NCBI GenBank assembly: GCA_030590185.1
Contig: JAUUZB010000176.1
Span: 1-7,210 of the forward strand
Length of the DNA stretch: 7,210 nt
From: Deltaproteobacteria bacterium
GTDB taxonomy: Bacteria; Myxococcota; XYA12-FULL-58-9; JAUUZB01
Reading direction: 5' to 3'
A program made the position numbers and the translations under genes. The notes beneath the pieces are model-generated. The model was not told where the DNA came from and did not search any database. It saw nothing but the letters and a program-made list of their open reading frames with translations. Of this stretch, positions 7,133-7,210 are shown piece after piece. Position 1 is the first letter of the stretch, and every line of letters starts with the position of its first letter.

Positions 7133-7210
7133 CGGCATCAGATGGGCCATAGAGCAATGCTTCGAAGAGACCAAGACCGAGCTAGGGATGGATCAGTACG
7201 AGGTGAGAAA
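7107..7210 (+). mobile_element. IS4/IS701-like DDE transposase fragment (both ends missing)
   Basis: Read in the frame of codon 7125-7127, this stretch gives SLKTFVWLSGIRWAIEQCF (7107-7163), then EETKTELGMDQYEVR up to the window edge. This is the C-terminal catalytic segment of IS4-superfamily (IS701-type) transposases. The R-x3-E-x6-K spacing of the family's YREK signature is met by R7140, E7152 (probable catalytic Glu) and K7173; the Tyr of the signature is Ser here. G+C is near 50%, against the GC-rich neighbours. The upstream two-thirds of a transposase, its start codon and any left terminal inverted repeat are absent, and the right end is outside the window. The exact left boundary is uncertain, between about 7090 and 7113. 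The family call rests on recalled motif patterns, not on a search. Confidence 0.72.

Overview
The window is very GC-rich, gene-dense bacterial DNA. Its codons almost always end in G or C, except for roughly the last 100 bases, where G+C falls to about 50% (49 of 98 bases from 7113, counted by hand). Paired double-membrane envelope genes (a predicted beta-barrel and a short-signal exported protein), the gene style and the base composition suggest a Gram-negative of the myxobacterial or deltaproteobacterial kind. That placement is inference, because no rRNA or other phylogenetic marker was seen.

Layout. Bases 1-722 on the minus strand are the first 240 codons of DNA polymerase I (polA), running off the left edge. 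A 75-base divergent spacer carries a 19-base dyad. The plus strand then holds a predicted secreted or outer-membrane beta-barrel protein (798-2192). It is coupled by a GTGA overlap to a short-signal, acidic, Cys-rich predicted exported protein (2189-3235). Neither protein belongs to a family I recognise. A 117-base gap with a small AT-rich promoter-like patch follows. After it comes a classical three-gene cluster: a MoxR-family AAA+ ATPase (3353-4369), a DUF58 membrane protein (4380-5510) and a TgpA-type membrane transglutaminase (5507-7132). These are tightly spaced (10-base gap, then an ATGA overlap) and are almost certainly cotranscribed.

How the genes work together. MoxR, DUF58 and transglutaminase clusters are widespread. 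The ATPase is thought to act as a chaperone-like remodeller of a membrane or periplasmic client, and the DUF58 and transglutaminase proteins act at the inner membrane with the protease-like fold facing the periplasm. The two exported proteins just upstream could be functionally linked to this cluster or simply neighbours.

The most notable feature is the right end. The transglutaminase reading frame is intact through its Cys-His-Asp triad, then stops soon afterwards, without the membrane helix and DUF4129 tail usual for the family. In another frame the DNA there encodes the C-terminal catalytic segment of an IS4/IS701-type DDE transposase, joined internally with no visible insertion-sequence end. 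Either a rearrangement truncated the gene, or the sequence is a chimeric assembly join.
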